This document shows positions 4,990-5,766 of a stretch of 5,766 bases of DNA, in pieces. Each line of letters opens with the position of its first letter. The stretch's first letter is position 1. Origin of the DNA: Aquincola sp. (GTDB lineage Bacteria > Pseudomonadota > Gammaproteobacteria > Burkholderiales > Burkholderiaceae_C); assembly GCA_029884035.1 (NCBI GenBank), contig JAOUIM010000251.1:1-5766 (forward strand), given 5' to 3'. The notes beneath the pieces were generated by a model, which was not told the DNA's origin, searched no databases, and was given only the letters and a program-made list of their open reading frames with translations. The position numbers were made by a program, and so were the translations under genes.

Positions 4990-5036
4990 GGCACTAGGCG
5001 CGCGGTGCCGGCGCCTCATCGGCAGCCGGGCCCGAG
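4990..5036. other. Short convergent intergenic gap with weak dyads
   Basis: This 47-bp gap lies between the converging ends of dolP and the dehydrogenase gene. Two weak, overlapping 5-bp dyads are visible: GGCAC/GTGCC (4990-4994 with 5005-5009) and GGCGC/GCGCC (4997-5001 with 5011-5015). Neither has a T-run on either strand, so no intrinsic terminator is called. Confidence 0.3.
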
Positions 5037-5766
5037 CTACCTCAGTCGCCTGATCAGGCTGGAGGTGTCCCAGCGCTCGCCGCCCATCGCCTGCACGTCG
5101 GCATAGAACTGGTCGACCAGTGCGGTCACTGGCACCTGGGCCCCGTTGCGCCGGGCTTCGTCGAGCACCAGACCGAGGTCCTTGCGCATCCAATCGACCG
5201 CGAAACCGAAATCGAATCGGTCGTCGATCATCGTCGCGCCGCGGTGGTCCATCTGCCAGCTTTGCGCTGCGCCTTTGCCGATGACGTCGAGCACCAGTTT
5301 CATGTCCAGACCGGCACGCTGGCCGAAAGCGATGCCCTCAGCCAGACCCTGCAGCAGTCCGGCAATGCAGGTCTGATTGACCATCTTGGCGAGCTGTCCC
5401 GCGCCTGCAGGGCCGATCAAGGTCACCGCCTTGGCGAACGCCAGCGCGACCGGCTTCATGACCTCGAAGGGCTCTGCGTCGCCGCCACACATCACGGTCA
5501 GCGTGCCGTTGACGGCCCCGGCCTGGCCGCCCGACACCGGTGCGTCGACGAAGTGCAGCCCGCGGGCCTTGGCGGCCGCATGGAGTTGCCGCGCCACCTC
5601 GACCGAGGCGGTCGTGTGGTCGACCATCACCGCACCGGGCGCCATGCCGGCGAAGGCGCCAGCGTCGCCAAGCACCACCGAACGCAGGTCGTCGTCGTTG
5701 CCGACGCAAGAGAAGACGACCGCGGCGCCCGCTGCGGCGTCGCGCGGCGTGGTCGCGGCGCGGCCG
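5037..5766 (-). CDS. NAD(P)-dependent oxidoreductase, 3-hydroxyisobutyrate dehydrogenase family (N-terminus cut off)
   Basis: The visible 242 residues run from the right edge to a TAG at 5039-5037. Family enzymes are about 290-300 aa, so about 50 residues, including the GxGxxG nucleotide-binding start, lie outside. Reading from the edge, the frame gives GAAVVFSCVGNDDDLRSVV, the end of the Rossmann fold (usual form V..C....DL..V). The substrate-site signature VDAPVSGGQAGA follows at visible residues 73-84, then GQLAKMVNQ (123-131) with the catalytic Lys127, GKGAAQSW and WMRKDLGLVLDEA. These fix the beta-hydroxyacid dehydrogenase family, whose members oxidise 3-hydroxyisobutyrate (valine breakdown) or reduce tartronate semialdehyde, glyoxylate or succinic semialdehyde. 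The substrate cannot be told from sequence, so no symbol is given. An internal GTG at 5678 is not the start, because conserved sequence continues upstream. The gene is convergent with dolP and probably unrelated to it. Confidence 0.93.
   Translation of the reverse strand, partial: GRAATTPRDAAAGAAVVFSCVGNDDDLRSVVLGDAGAFAGMAPGAVMVDHTTASVEVARQLHAAAKARGLHFVDAPVSGGQAGAVNGTLTVMCGGDAEPFEVMKPVALAFAKAVTLIGPAGAGQLAKMVNQTCIAGLLQGLAEGIAFGQRAGLDMKLVLDVIGKGAAQSWQMDHRGATMIDDRFDFGFAVDWMRKDLGLVLDEARRNGAQVPVTALVDQFYADVQAMGGERWDTSSLIRRLR

Noticed and set aside
4330..5193. Minus-strand 287-codon ORF opposite dolP
   Set aside because: It is antisense to a recognised lipoprotein gene, has no recognisable domain and also runs into the dehydrogenase gene in another frame.

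Overview
The window is a compact, GC-rich chromosomal stretch of housekeeping genes. Gene content, order and protein character point to a betaproteobacterium of the order Burkholderiales, probably a Rubrivivax/Leptothrix/Ideonella-like lineage. This placement is inferred from family resemblance and was not tested by database search. There are no mobile elements, CRISPR arrays, rRNA or tRNA genes.

Layout, left to right. The minus strand carries the 5' end of a DAHP synthase gene (aroG, cut by the window edge). Its leader region (about 187-376) holds a 25-codon ORF with the aromatic run Phe-Phe-Ala-Tyr-Phe-Trp-Phe, then an intrinsic terminator just ahead of the aroG ribosome binding site. A segment inside the leader ORF can pair with the 5' arm of the terminator. 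This is the architecture of a ribosome-mediated attenuator and is the most interesting signal here. Upstream, on the same strand, lies tldD (zinc metalloprotease subunit). A plus-strand gene for a small secreted protein with an internal 28-residue repeat runs divergently from tldD and converges on rsmI, overlapping its end by 19 bp.

The second half matches the E. coli yraL-yraM-yraN-yraO-yraP neighbourhood with one gene missing. rsmI (yraL) is on the minus strand, and yraN, a diaA-like SIS gene and dolP (yraP) are on the plus strand. lpoA (yraM), which lies between rsmI and yraN in E. coli, is absent. The SIS protein has lost most metal-site and substrate-loop residues of sedoheptulose-7-phosphate isomerase, so a non-catalytic, DiaA-type role is more likely. 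It overlaps dolP by ATGA, suggesting translational coupling.

The right edge holds most of a minus-strand 3-hydroxyisobutyrate dehydrogenase-family gene, convergent with dolP and lacking its N-terminus.

Apart from the two divergent intergenic regions and the aroG leader, the window is almost fully coding. Many long ORFs in other frames are GC-rich shadows of the real genes and were discarded.
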